Positions 17,435 through 25,247 of a stretch of DNA of 64,000 nucleotides are shown here, piece after piece. Every line of letters begins with the position of its first letter. Within the stretch, counting starts at the first letter, position 1. Origin of the DNA: an uncultured Clostridium sp. (GTDB taxonomy: Bacteria > Bacillota > Clostridia > Clostridiales > Clostridiaceae). The notes below the pieces were generated by a model. It did not search any database, had not been told where the DNA came from, and worked only from the letters and a program-made list of their open reading frames with translations. The DNA is taken from positions 1-64,000 of the forward strand of contig NZ_CAKVJA010000004.1 in NCBI RefSeq assembly GCF_934754925.1, given 5' to 3'. The position numbers and the translations under genes are program-made.

Positions 17435-17616
17435 ATTAATCCCACCTTTTGTTTTATAGTTTATATTGTACACTAAAAATATGTAACTGTTAATAATTTT
17501 TTTACAAACTTCACATAAACTTTATTAAACAACTTTATTTATCAATATTGGTATGTTATGATTTAAAATAAAGCTATTGAATAAAAGTTTTAAAGATAGA
17601 AAGGAAGATAATTTAA

Positions 17617-18033
17617 ATGGAATTTAAATTTACTTTTGCTGATAAAGAATATATTTTAAATGAAGAGAATCTTGATTATTTTGTAAATGATGAAGAAAAT
17701 CCAATTAAAGATATAGATGAAAAGAAAATAATAGAGATATTACATAATAGTGATAATGTTGAATTTATAAAAGCATTTTTTGATTTTCCGTGTGAAAATT
17801 GTAATGAAGGAGTTAGTGAAAAGAAGAAGTTCTTTGATTTCTTAGGCTTTAATTTTTATATATATACTAAAAATCAAGAATATGTAATAAGTACTTTAGA
17901 TAAAGAGTATGAAGGATTATCTTTTAAAAGATTATTGAAAAGTGGAAAAATAGATAATAGTTATATTGTAATGATTAATGTTTGTAAGCATTGTGGAAGT
18001 TATTCTATAGAAATTGAAGAGTTTGAAGTTTAA
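17617..18033 (+). CDS. Conserved clostridial protein with CxxC pairs (possibly DUF3785)
   Basis: This 138-residue acidic protein has two possible zinc-binding knuckles, CENC (residues 59-62) and CKHC near residue 124, separated by a mixed alpha/beta region. It has no signal peptide and no membrane segment. AGAAAGGAAG precedes the ATG. It looks like the small, uncharacterised clostridial family I associate with DUF3785, but I cannot confirm that without a profile search. No function is claimed. It stands alone, with a hairpin terminator after it. Confidence 0.65.
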   Translation: MEFKFTFADKEYILNEENLDYFVNDEENPIKDIDEKKIIEILHNSDNVEFIKAFFDFPCENCNEGVSEKKKFFDFLGFNFYIYTKNQEYVISTLDKEYEGLSFKRLLKSGKIDNSYIVMINVCKHCGSYSIEIEEFEV

Positions 18034-18036
18034 CTA

Positions 18037-18083
18037 AAGGGGTGGTATGTATTAAAGCTTAATATGTACCACTCTTAAATTTT
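18037..18083 (+). terminator. Terminator after the CxxC protein
   Basis: GGTGGTATGTATT pairs with AATATGTACCACT (several G.U pairs); an ATTTTTAT run follows. Confidence 0.7.
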
Positions 18084-18198
18084 TATATAAGATAAAAGTT
18101 TTATAATATATATTCATTATGATAATTTTCTCAGTATTTTTCTGAATTATATACAGGGATTTGGTAGAAAATAATACAGAAGGGAGCGTGTCTTACAA

Positions 18199-18333
18199 AT
18201 GAGTACTGATAAGATTAAAGATAAAAAATATCAAAAGGGAGAAAGAAGACAAAAACTTCATCAAAATCAAAATAATGTAGGAAATGATAAAAATCCTAGT
18301 GAGTATAAAAGTTTTGATGGAGAACCCCTTTAG
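18199..18333 (+). CDS. Small basic hydrophilic protein (44 aa)
   Basis: A short frame starting MSTDKIKDKKYQKGERRQKL and ending YKSFDGEPL encodes 44 residues. It is rich in Lys, Gln and Asn, with no Cys and no hydrophobic stretch. GAAGGGAG lies about 12 bases before the ATG, a slightly long spacing. A terminator hairpin follows at 18374. The composition and the FDGEP ending recall a tiny clostridial family named after C. perfringens CPC_1213, but that is from memory and unverified. It may be disordered or bind nucleic acid; no role is claimed. Confidence 0.6.
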   Translation: MSTDKIKDKKYQKGERRQKLHQNQNNVGNDKNPSEYKSFDGEPL

Positions 18334-18373
18334 ATAAGTTTGTATCAAAATAGTATATAGGTCTATATCAAAA

Positions 18374-18406
18374 AGAGCTTAACTTGAGGGTTAAGCTTTT
18401 TTTTGA
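18374..18406 (+). terminator. Terminator after the 44-aa gene
   Basis: AGCTTAAC/GTTAAGCT stem with T8 tail. Confidence 0.85.
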
Positions 18407-18444
18407 TATCATAAAAAGTGACAAGTTTTTTATGGAGGGTATTT

Positions 18445-19104
18445 ATGAAGAAAGTTATTAAAAAGGGCGTAATTTTAGTAGGAATAAGTGCTATGTTAAT
18501 TGGATTAATAGGATGTACAAATAATAAAATATCAAATCTAAATAATGATGAAGAAAATGAAGTATCAGTTGAAGCAACAGGAGAGTTGCCAATAGCAACT
18601 ATTAAAGTTAAAAACTTTGGAACAATAAAGGCAGAGTTATATCCTAATAAGGCACCTAATACAGTTAATAATTTTATATCATTAGCTAATTCAGGATTTT
18701 ATGATGGGTTAATATTTCACAGAGTAATTAAAGGTTTTATGAATCAAGGTGGAGATCCAGATGGAGTTGGCACAGGTGGTCCAGGGTACTCAATTAAAGG
18801 TGAGTTTAGTAGTAATGGATATACAAATAATGATTTAAAACATACAGCAGGTGTTTTATCAATGGCACGAGCAAGCAATCCAGATTCTGCTGGTAGTCAA
18901 TTCTTTATAATGGCTGAAGATGCATCATATCTTGATGGTGAGTATGCTGCTTTTGGAAAGGTAATTGAAGGTATGGATGTTGTAGAAGAAATTAATTCTG
19001 TTAAAACTGACCAAAATGATAAGCCATTAGAGGATGTAGTTATTGAAAGTATTACAGTTGACACAAAAGGTATAAACTACAAAGAACCAGAAAAAATAAA
19101 GTAA
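18445..19104 (+). CDS. Peptidyl-prolyl cis-trans isomerase, cyclophilin type, lipoprotein
   Basis: This 219-residue lipoprotein has a signal peptide ending in lipobox LIGC with Cys24. It is followed by a short acidic linker and a cyclophilin domain: FHRVIKGFMNQGGDPDGVG contains the catalytic Arg and the Phe/Met/Gln set, then GSQFFIM and DGEYAAFGKVIEGMDV. It should catalyse proline isomerisation to help fold exported proteins on the outer face of the membrane. The start at ATG 18445 follows ATGGAGGG; the upstream in-frame ATG at 18418 has no ribosome binding site. A deletion form of the palindromic repeat follows. Confidence 0.92.
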   Translation: MKKVIKKGVILVGISAMLIGLIGCTNNKISNLNNDEENEVSVEATGELPIATIKVKNFGTIKAELYPNKAPNTVNNFISLANSGFYDGLIFHRVIKGFMNQGGDPDGVGTGGPGYSIKGEFSSNGYTNNDLKHTAGVLSMARASNPDSAGSQFFIMAEDASYLDGEYAAFGKVIEGMDVVEEINSVKTDQNDKPLEDVVIESITVDTKGINYKEPEKIK

Positions 19105-19182
19105 TAACTAAATTTTGCACTATGGCATAAAAATATATCTTACATTTGATAAAATAAAGGAAGATAACTATCCTATCAAAAT

Positions 19183-19328
19183 AATTTGTAGCACAGAACA
19201 TTAACTATAAAGTGGGGAGTTATAAGCAGATACATGGAGAAAGAAAAAATGAAATATAAATTCTAGGCGAAAATTTCACCGTTCCCGGAAAATAAATATT
19301 TCATTTTTTAGCCCCATGTAATGCGCAA
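19183..19328. repeat. Palindromic intergenic repeat, copy B (deletion form)
   Basis: About 146 bases match the left flank and both outer arms of copy A (ATTTGTAGCACA, AAGCAGATACATGGAGAAAG, and the end through CCATGTAATGCGCAA). The whole central hairpin is missing: GAAATAT is joined directly to AAATTCTAGG. ATAT is present at both edges of the lost segment. It lies between two convergent genes and ends 7 bases from the L,D-transpeptidase stop. Confidence 0.88.
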
Positions 19329-19334
19329 TTTTAT

Positions 19335-19847
19335 TCAAGTTATATATATAGTAGTTCCTGATGGAACGTTATAATAAATCCATTTTGCATGTTTTGTTGC
19401 AAGTCTTACACAACCGTCTGTTAATTGCATACCTAAACGAGAATCTCTTATAGAACCATCTAGATTATATGGTATTGAATGAAATAAATAATTACCTTTT
19501 ATTTGTGTATAATATAAGCATCTAAATCCACGAGCTTCACCAAAGGAATAACCTTTAGGTCCTGCATAAAAAGTGCCTTTTATTGTAGGGGAACTAGGCC
19601 TTCCCACAGTGCAAAGAAAGCTATTCTCTAATACCCAATAATGGGTATTTCCCTTAAATACATTAGTTTTGAAGTTTTTTGTATCAACCCATATAAAGTA
19701 TTTAGTTTTACTAGAAAAATCACCTTCATTTATTTTTTTTAAAGCATCATCAGTATAAGATCTTGGTGTTTTTAAGGTGCTAGATACAAGTGTTAAATTT
19801 TGACGTGATGAATGATATAAGTTTCTAAATTTAGATATAAAATTCAT
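19335..19847 (-). CDS. L,D-transpeptidase (YkuD domain)
   Basis: The 170-residue frame has the YkuD catalytic signature: HSIPYNL (His), then LGMQLTDGCVRLATKHA with the nucleophilic Cys in DGCVR. The ending VPSGTTIYI is typical of the domain edge. These enzymes make 3-3 cross-links or attach groups to meso-diaminopimelate in peptidoglycan. There is no clear signal peptide; the N-terminal 45 residues may be a linker. The ATG at 19847 is chosen because TTGGAG ends nine bases before it; a TTG at 19862 overlaps that site and is less likely. Convergent with the cyclophilin gene. Confidence 0.85.
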   Translation of the reverse strand: MNFISKFRNLYHSSRQNLTLVSSTLKTPRSYTDDALKKINEGDFSSKTKYFIWVDTKNFKTNVFKGNTHYWVLENSFLCTVGRPSSPTIKGTFYAGPKGYSFGEARGFRCLYYTQIKGNYLFHSIPYNLDGSIRDSRLGMQLTDGCVRLATKHAKWIYYNVPSGTTIYIT

Positions 19848-20105
19848 AGTATTTAACTCCAATAAAGTTTTATAGTATATTTTACGATTATAGAAAATAA
19901 ATGTTAAATGTAATAGTATTTATTTAAGGTGACCTCAATTGCAATATATATAATAGATGAAAAATATAAAAATATATTTATTATTTAGTAGATATGAGAT
20001 TATAGAAACATATAATAGATTAATAGAATTTATTATGAACAAACTATGAAATCGTTTAAAAAACTTCTATGATAGTGTATAATTTTCTTATATGGGGGTG
20101 TGTTT

Positions 20106-20393
20106 ATGCAAGTGATAAAAAAGGATGGTAGAATACAAAGTTTAGATATTATAAAAATAAGAAGTAGTATATTAGGTGCATCCATCGACAGCGATACAAT
20201 TATAAATGAATCTGATCTAAAGGTATTGAGTACTAGAGTGTTAAAAGTATTACAAGGTATAAGAGGAGATGACGGAATTACATCAACTTATGAAATTTTT
20301 GCAATAATCATAGAAACTCTTAATAAGTATAGATTTAATGATATCGCAATGTCTTATTTAGGATATAAGAGTAAGGGTAAGAGTGATAGATAA
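20106..20393 (+). CDS. Stand-alone ATP-cone domain protein (copy 1)
   Basis: This 95-residue protein consists of little more than an ATP-cone: QVIKKDGRIQSLDIIKIRSS at the start, then STRVLKVL and STYEIFAIIIETL, ending AMSYLGYKSK. ATP-cones sense ATP/dATP at the N-terminus of ribonucleotide reductases and in the repressor NrdR. Here there is no catalytic domain and no NrdR zinc ribbon. A paralogue lies next to it, and nrdD with its own cone is 5 kb downstream. GGGGGTG precedes the ATG. A nucleotide-sensing role is inferred from the fold only. Confidence 0.8.
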   Translation: MQVIKKDGRIQSLDIIKIRSSILGASIDSDTIINESDLKVLSTRVLKVLQGIRGDDGITSTYEIFAIIIETLNKYRFNDIAMSYLGYKSKGKSDR

Positions 20394-20455
20394 AAATAGG
20401 TTGTAACTAATAATAGCAATTTTAGTTATTATTATGAGTTACAACCTATTTTTTT
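20394..20455 (+). terminator. Terminator between ATP-cone genes
   Basis: ATAGGTTGTAACT pairs with AGTTACAACCTAT around an AT-rich loop, followed by TTTTTTT. The two paralogues are therefore probably separate transcription units. Confidence 0.85.
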
Positions 20456-20483
20456 GAGAATAATATTATAGGAGGTGTAATAA

Positions 20484-20753
20484 ATGAAAGTAATAAAAAA
20501 GGACGGAAGATTACAAGAATTAGATAAAAGTAAAATTGAACTAAGTATATTAAATTCAACAGAGGAAGAAATGCCATTGTTAAATGAGTCTGATGTAAAG
20601 ATAATAGCAGAAGATGTGGTGAATTGTATTAAGGAATTTAGAGGAGAAGAGTATAATACATCTAGTTATGAAATAACAGGAGTAGTTATAAATATATTAG
20701 ATAGGGATGGATTTGATGATGTAATTAGCTCCTATTTAGGATATAATAAGTAA
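20484..20753 (+). CDS. Stand-alone ATP-cone domain protein (copy 2)
   Basis: This 89-residue paralogue of the previous gene has KVIKKDGRLQELDKSKIELS, then NESDVKIIAEDVV and SSYEITGVVINIL, ending VISSYLGYNK. The KKDGR and YEI motifs of the ATP-cone are kept. A strong TAGGAGGTG site precedes the ATG. Like its neighbour it has no partner domain, so it either acts in trans on a reductase or regulator or has another nucleotide-sensing task. The pair shows clear duplication followed by divergence. Confidence 0.8.
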   Translation: MKVIKKDGRLQELDKSKIELSILNSTEEEMPLLNESDVKIIAEDVVNCIKEFRGEEYNTSSYEITGVVINILDRDGFDDVISSYLGYNK

Positions 20754-20891
20754 AATTATGTGTTAAATATAGTATTCATTAAAGTTAAGTCAATTAAGAT
20801 TATAAAATTTATATATAATACTATGATGCTATTAGTAAATTATATGTTATAATAAAACAGAATTTTATAGTAAGGAATGGTGGAGGAGTTT

Positions 20892-21698
20892 ATGTATAAA
20901 TTAATAGCAATTGATATGGATGGAACACTTCTTAAAGAAGATAAAACAGTTTCTGAAAGAACAAAGAATACTATAAAGGCAGCAAAAGAAAAAGGCGTTC
21001 AAGTTGTAATTGCAACAGGGAGACCAATTGATGGAGTAACAAGATATCTAGAAGAATTAGATATGTATAATGAAAATGATTGTGTTTTAACTTATAATGG
21101 TGGACTGGTTTTAAAAACTAAAAGTAGAGAAGTAATTTCTAAGATAGCCCTAACAGGTGCTGATTTACATTATTTACATAACTTAAGTAAGGAATTAGGC
21201 GTAAATATTCATGCATTTTCAGATGTACATGGATTAATAACTCCTAAGAATAGCAAATATACAGAAGTTGAAGCAAATATAAATGGAATAAAAATAAATA
21301 TAAATGACTATTCAAATATTGAAGATGATCACTCTATAATTAAAGTGATGATGATTGATGAACCAGAAGTGCTACAAAAGGCAATAGATAAGTTACCGAA
21401 GGAAGTTTATGATAAGTATACTGTTGTTAGAAGTACACCATACTTTTTAGAGTTTTTAGATAAGTCTGTAAATAAGGGAACTGGTGTTAAATTATTAGCA
21501 CAACATTTAGGAATAAAGCAAGAAGAGATAATGACTTTTGGTGATGCTGGAAATGATCTTGATATGATAGTATACGCTGGTATGGGTGTTGCAATGGAAA
21601 ATGCATTTGAAGAGGTAAAAGAAGCTGCAAATTATATTACTGATTCTAATGAAAATGATGGAGTTGCGAAAGCTATAGAAAAGTTTGTACTTAACTAA
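20892..21698 (+). CDS. Cof-type HAD-superfamily hydrolase
   Basis: This 268-residue phosphatase has the nucleophile motif DMDGTLL (Asp8, Asp10), conserved GRPIDG and the C-terminal FGDAGNDLDMI acid motif. It belongs to the class IIB HAD family with a Cof-type cap, like the gene at 928. It should remove phosphate from a small sugar or cofactor phosphate; the substrate is unknown. GGAGGAG sits upstream of ATG 20892, which is preferred to an in-frame upstream start at 20877 lying on top of that site. A shared terminator separates it from ade. Confidence 0.87.
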   Translation: MYKLIAIDMDGTLLKEDKTVSERTKNTIKAAKEKGVQVVIATGRPIDGVTRYLEELDMYNENDCVLTYNGGLVLKTKSREVISKIALTGADLHYLHNLSKELGVNIHAFSDVHGLITPKNSKYTEVEANINGIKININDYSNIEDDHSIIKVMMIDEPEVLQKAIDKLPKEVYDKYTVVRSTPYFLEFLDKSVNKGTGVKLLAQHLGIKQEEIMTFGDAGNDLDMIVYAGMGVAMENAFEEVKEAANYITDSNENDGVAKAIEKFVLN

Positions 21699-21719
21699 TA
21701 TAATAAAATATTCTAATAA

Positions 21720-21751
21720 AATAGAAGTCTGACTATGTCAGACTTCTATTT
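21720..21751. terminator. Bidirectional terminator between HAD gene and ade
   Basis: A perfect stem, AATAGAAGTCTGAC/GTCAGACTTCTATT, has A/T runs on both sides and serves both convergent genes. Confidence 0.88.
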
Positions 21752-21753
21752 TA

Positions 21754-23493
21754 TTATTCACATACATTTATAAAATTAAAATTCTTAACATCAAATAATC
21801 CTTTATCTGTAATTTTTATATCTGGTATTACTGGCAATGATAAAAATGATAGAGTTAAAAATGGATTAAAAGTAATATCAGGAGCAATTATTTTTAATGC
21901 ATCATGTAATTTGTTTAAATCGGAAATAACATGATTAGAATGTCTAGCTGTTATTATTCCACCTATCTCTAAAGATACAGAAGCTAAAACTTTACTATCC
22001 TTAATAATAACTATTCCACCATTTATATTTTTTAATTCTTCTATAGCAAATAGCATATCAGAATCATTAGTGCCACAAACAATTAAATTATGAGAATCAT
22101 GAGCTATAGTTGTAGCAATGGCTCCAGCCTTAATATTTAGTCCCTTTAAAACACCAAGACCAACATTTCCAGTGTGTTTATGACGCTCTATAACTGCAAT
22201 TTTTAATAAGTCATCATTAGTTGTTAAACTAACAAATTCATCATTAAGATTTAGTGTAGAGATATCAAGTTTTAAGTGATTACTTTCTAATTTATTTGGT
22301 ATTAATTCTATAACATTTAGTGTTGATTTATTTTTTATATCTATTTTAAGAATATCTTTTGTAAGTGGAGGTATATTAATAGAAGTTGATAAAGTCGGAC
22401 ATAGATTATAGTTTTTTGTATCATCTATAAGTCTATTATTGGCTACTACTAATTTACCATTTTTATAAACAGAATTAATTTTAAAGTCTTCTAGGCTATC
22501 AAGAATAATAAAATCAGCAATATATGAAGGAGCTATAGCACCTTTGTTTTTTAGCTTATAACATTCAGCAGCATTTAAGGTAGCCATTTGAATTGCAATT
22601 TCAGGTGCTAACCCACCTTTAATGCATATTTTAATAGAAGTATCTATACTACCATTTTTAGCTAAATCATCAATATGTTTATCATCTGTACATAAGCAAA
22701 GACGTCTACTATTAAATATGGAAGCACCCTTAATTAAATCATTTAAGTTTTTAGCAACAGTACCTTCTCTCATTAATACATATATTCCCCGTCTAACTCT
22801 ATCAATTAATTGTTCATAAGTAGCACATTCATGATCAGTTTTTATATTTGCTGTAGAATATACATTTATAGAGTGTGTATTTAAACCAGCACCATGACCA
22901 TCTATAATTGAGTTATTAGAAATTGCATCATAAAGTTTGTTTATCATATCATCATTACAATTTGAAACAGAAGGATAATCCATAACTTCAGCTAGTCCTA
23001 AAACTTTAGAATTAGAATAAAAGTCTTTTAAATCTGAACTAGTTAATGTTGCACCAGAATTTTCAAATGGCGTAGATGGAACGCAGGATGGAAGCATAAA
23101 ATAAAAATCAAAAGGTATATTTTTAGCAGAATCAATCATAAATTTGATTCCAGATTGTCCTAAAACATTTGCTATTTCATGAGGATCTGCAATTAATGAA
23201 GTTACTCCATGTAATAGAGCTGTTTTATAATATTCATTTGGGGTAAGCATAGACGATTCTATATGAGCATGAGAATCAATTAATCCTGGGCAAATAAATT
23301 TTCCAGTACCATCAATTTCTATATTACCACAATAATCTCCAAGGCCAACGATGAATCCATTTTTTATAGCAACATCGCAAATAAATGAAGAGCATTGAAA
23401 TACATCAACGACAGAAATGTTTTTTACAACTAAATCACAGGGAACTTGTTTATTAGCTGCCTTAATATTATCCATAAGAATCTTTTTATTCAT
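21754..23493 (-). CDS. ade: Adenine deaminase
   Basis: This 579-residue amidohydrolase has metal-binding motif SHAHIESSML near residue 75, ADPHEIANVLG, GHGAGL, and CTDDKHIDDL with the metal-site Asp. It converts adenine to hypoxanthine and ammonia in the cytoplasm, feeding purine salvage. Length matches bacterial Ade (YerA/AdeC type). AAGGTGG precedes the ATG on the minus strand. A purine riboswitch with C at the ligand-pairing position lies directly upstream, together with a sequence able to mask the ribosome binding site. This suggests repression by guanine or hypoxanthine rather than by adenine. Confidence 0.94.
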   Translation of the reverse strand: MNKKILMDNIKAANKQVPCDLVVKNISVVDVFQCSSFICDVAIKNGFIVGLGDYCGNIEIDGTGKFICPGLIDSHAHIESSMLTPNEYYKTALLHGVTSLIADPHEIANVLGQSGIKFMIDSAKNIPFDFYFMLPSCVPSTPFENSGATLTSSDLKDFYSNSKVLGLAEVMDYPSVSNCNDDMINKLYDAISNNSIIDGHGAGLNTHSINVYSTANIKTDHECATYEQLIDRVRRGIYVLMREGTVAKNLNDLIKGASIFNSRRLCLCTDDKHIDDLAKNGSIDTSIKICIKGGLAPEIAIQMATLNAAECYKLKNKGAIAPSYIADFIILDSLEDFKINSVYKNGKLVVANNRLIDDTKNYNLCPTLSTSINIPPLTKDILKIDIKNKSTLNVIELIPNKLESNHLKLDISTLNLNDEFVSLTTNDDLLKIAVIERHKHTGNVGLGVLKGLNIKAGAIATTIAHDSHNLIVCGTNDSDMLFAIEELKNINGGIVIIKDSKVLASVSLEIGGIITARHSNHVISDLNKLHDALKIIAPDITFNPFLTLSFLSLPVIPDIKITDKGLFDVKNFNFINVCE

Positions 23494-23499
23494 TTGATT

Positions 23500-23540
23500 A
23501 ATCCACCTTTATAAAAATACTGCATTAACCTTCGTGGATT
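23500..23540 (-). promoter_or_regulatory. ade ribosome-binding-site sequestering hairpin
   Basis: On the minus strand AATCCAC (23540-23534) is complementary to GTGGATT (23506-23500), which contains the ade Shine-Dalgarno sequence. AACCTTCGT of the aptamer P1 5' side (23615-23607) can pair with ACGAAGGTT (23535-23527) inside the hairpin, so the two folds compete. There is no U tract, which points to translational control. Confidence 0.6.
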
Positions 23541-23543
23541 TTA

Positions 23544-23612
23544 CTTCATAGTTATATCATTTACGGTGATATAGTAGAGACGCCTAAACCATATTTTTAA
23601 GCTTATACGAAG
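23544..23612 (-). promoter_or_regulatory. Purine riboswitch 4, upstream of ade (guanine/hypoxanthine type)
   Basis: Read on the minus strand: P1 CTTCGTA/TATGAAG, L2 AATATGG, J2/3 GTCTCTAC, L3 ACCGTAAAT, and ATAACTATGAAG at the 3' side. C at the ligand-pairing position predicts guanine-class binding. P2 is weak and A/U-rich compared with the three BMP switches. Confidence 0.88.
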
Positions 23613-23642
23613 GTTATTTTTATAAATGATTTTTACTGTCAA
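23612..23642 (-). promoter_or_regulatory. Putative ade promoter
   Basis: TTGACA on the minus strand (23642-23637) is followed by an AT-rich stretch containing TATAAAAAT. The -10 element is not at ideal spacing, so only the -35 is convincing. Confidence 0.45.
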
Positions 23643-23746
23643 AGAAAATTAGTGGAAATTAAAAATCAACAAAGATTAATATTAATAATAAATATTCTAA
23701 ATTTGTAAAAAATATGATTTAATATTGGTGTAAGGAGGGGGAGGCT

Positions 23747-24661
23747 ATGCCAATAAAAATTCCAAAAGATTTACCTGCATTTAAGGTTCTATCTGATGAA
23801 AATATATTTGTAATGAATAATGAAAGGGCAGTAAATCAAGATATAAGACCACTAAAAATAGCAATATTAAATTTAATGCCTAAAAAGATTCAGACAGAAA
23901 ATCAATTACTTAGATACTTATCTAATACTCCACTTCAAGTGGAAATTAAGCTTTTGCAAACTGAAAGTTATAAATCTAAACACACATCTCTTGAACATAT
24001 GGAAAAGTTCTATAGCTGTTTTAAGGATATAAAAAATGAAAAATTTGATGGATTAGTAATAACAGGGGCACCAGTTGAGCAATTAGAATTTGAAGATGTT
24101 AAGTATTGGGATGAGTTAAAGGAAATAATGGAATGGAGTAAAAGTAACGTGTATTCAACTCTTCATATTTGTTGGGGAGCTCAAGCTGGGTTGAATTATC
24201 ATTATGGAATTCCAAAATATCAATTAGAGAAAAAAAAGTTTGGGGTATTTACACATTTTATAAATGATAGAACTGCAGATCTTACAAGAGGTTTGGATGA
24301 TGTTTTTTATGCACCACACTCTAGACATACTGAAGTAAGAAGAGAAGATATAGAAAAAATTGAAGAGCTAGATATATTATCAGAATCTGAAGAGGCAGGA
24401 GTATTTATTGTTGCTAATAAAAGTAGAAGACAGATTTTTATATCAGGACATTTAGAATATGAAAGAAATACTCTCAGTGATGAGTATTTTAGAGATGCTA
24501 GTAAGGGATTAGATATAGAAATTCCTAAAAATTATTTTCCTAATAATGACCCAAGTTTAGAACCGATAGTTACATGGAGAGGAAGTGCAAATGTAGTTTT
24601 TAGTAATTGGCTTAATTATTGTGTATATCAAAATACTCCATATAATTTAGAAGAGTTATAG
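23747..24661 (+). CDS. metA: Homoserine O-acetyltransferase (MetA family)
   Basis: This 304-residue MetA/HTS-type homoserine acyltransferase has catalytic Cys142 in ICWGAQAG, with His235 and Glu237 in SGHLEYE, exactly at the family's positions. Residue 111 is Glu ([10 protein letters not shown]). In MetA proteins Glu at this position goes with acetyl-CoA and Gly with succinyl-CoA, so acetylation is predicted. It activates homoserine (made by the hom product) for methionine synthesis. GGAGGGGGAGG precedes the ATG. No SAM riboswitch or T-box is visible in the short upstream gap. Followed by a long imperfect terminator. Confidence 0.92.
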   Translation: MPIKIPKDLPAFKVLSDENIFVMNNERAVNQDIRPLKIAILNLMPKKIQTENQLLRYLSNTPLQVEIKLLQTESYKSKHTSLEHMEKFYSCFKDIKNEKFDGLVITGAPVEQLEFEDVKYWDELKEIMEWSKSNVYSTLHICWGAQAGLNYHYGIPKYQLEKKKFGVFTHFINDRTADLTRGLDDVFYAPHSRHTEVRREDIEKIEELDILSESEEAGVFIVANKSRRQIFISGHLEYERNTLSDEYFRDASKGLDIEIPKNYFPNNDPSLEPIVTWRGSANVVFSNWLNYCVYQNTPYNLEEL

Positions 24662-24667
24662 ATAAAA

Positions 24668-24730
24668 TGGTTATTAAATTGGTTGATTAATGATAAGTTA
24701 AAAAATCAATTTAGTAACCTTTTTATTATA
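24668..24730 (+). terminator. metA terminator
   Basis: GGTTATTAAATTGGTTGATT pairs imperfectly with AATCAATTTAGTAACC, followed by TTTTTATT. Confidence 0.65.
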
Positions 24731-25247
24731 AAAGGTTCTATATGGGGAGTTTTAAAAGCATATATTATATTAAATTTCAAGACCTGTTTTTTAAAATTTA
24801 ATGTAGTATAATGAAAAATGTTGTAAAGAAGAATTAATAAAAAATCAAATAAGGATAATATAGGAAATTGAATAAAATATAAAGAAAATTAAAGTGCTTG
24901 TAAGAAATATACAGTAAATTCCTTTAAAATACGCAAAACTATATATTGTGTTTAAAAGAAAAAGATAGTACAATATGTTGTGTATTTAAGGTTGATGGTA
25001 TTAATATAAGCACTATTTTTTTTGTAAATTTTTCATAATTTATATTACATAATATAAATTAAAATAGGTATTATTTTAAAGAAAAAGAGTTGAAAAAAGA
25101 TAGATTTGAAAGTTTATTTAACATAATAGACTCTAGGACATTATGAAAATAAATATCGATTAGTGTATAATTAGCCTTTGAATTAATAACTTATTTTATT
25201 TAATAGTGATTATTTAAAATATACTGAAGTTTAGGGAGTGGTATTAA
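24731..25247. other. Long AT-rich leader region upstream of nrdD
   Basis: Apart from the two NrdR-box-like sites (24936-24983) and the ribosome binding site GGGAGTGG, I see no gene, aptamer or clear terminator here. The boxes lie about 265-310 bases before the nrdD start, so a long 5' leader or an additional closer promoter is implied. Confidence 0.5.
24936..24983 (+). promoter_or_regulatory. Tandem NrdR-box-like sites
   Basis: AAACTATATATTGTGT (24936-24951) and GTACAATATGTTGTGT (24968-24983) match the NrdR consensus ACACWATATNTWGTGT with one and two mismatches. Their 32-bp spacing, three helical turns, is the usual arrangement for NrdR control of ribonucleotide reductase genes. Confidence 0.75.
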
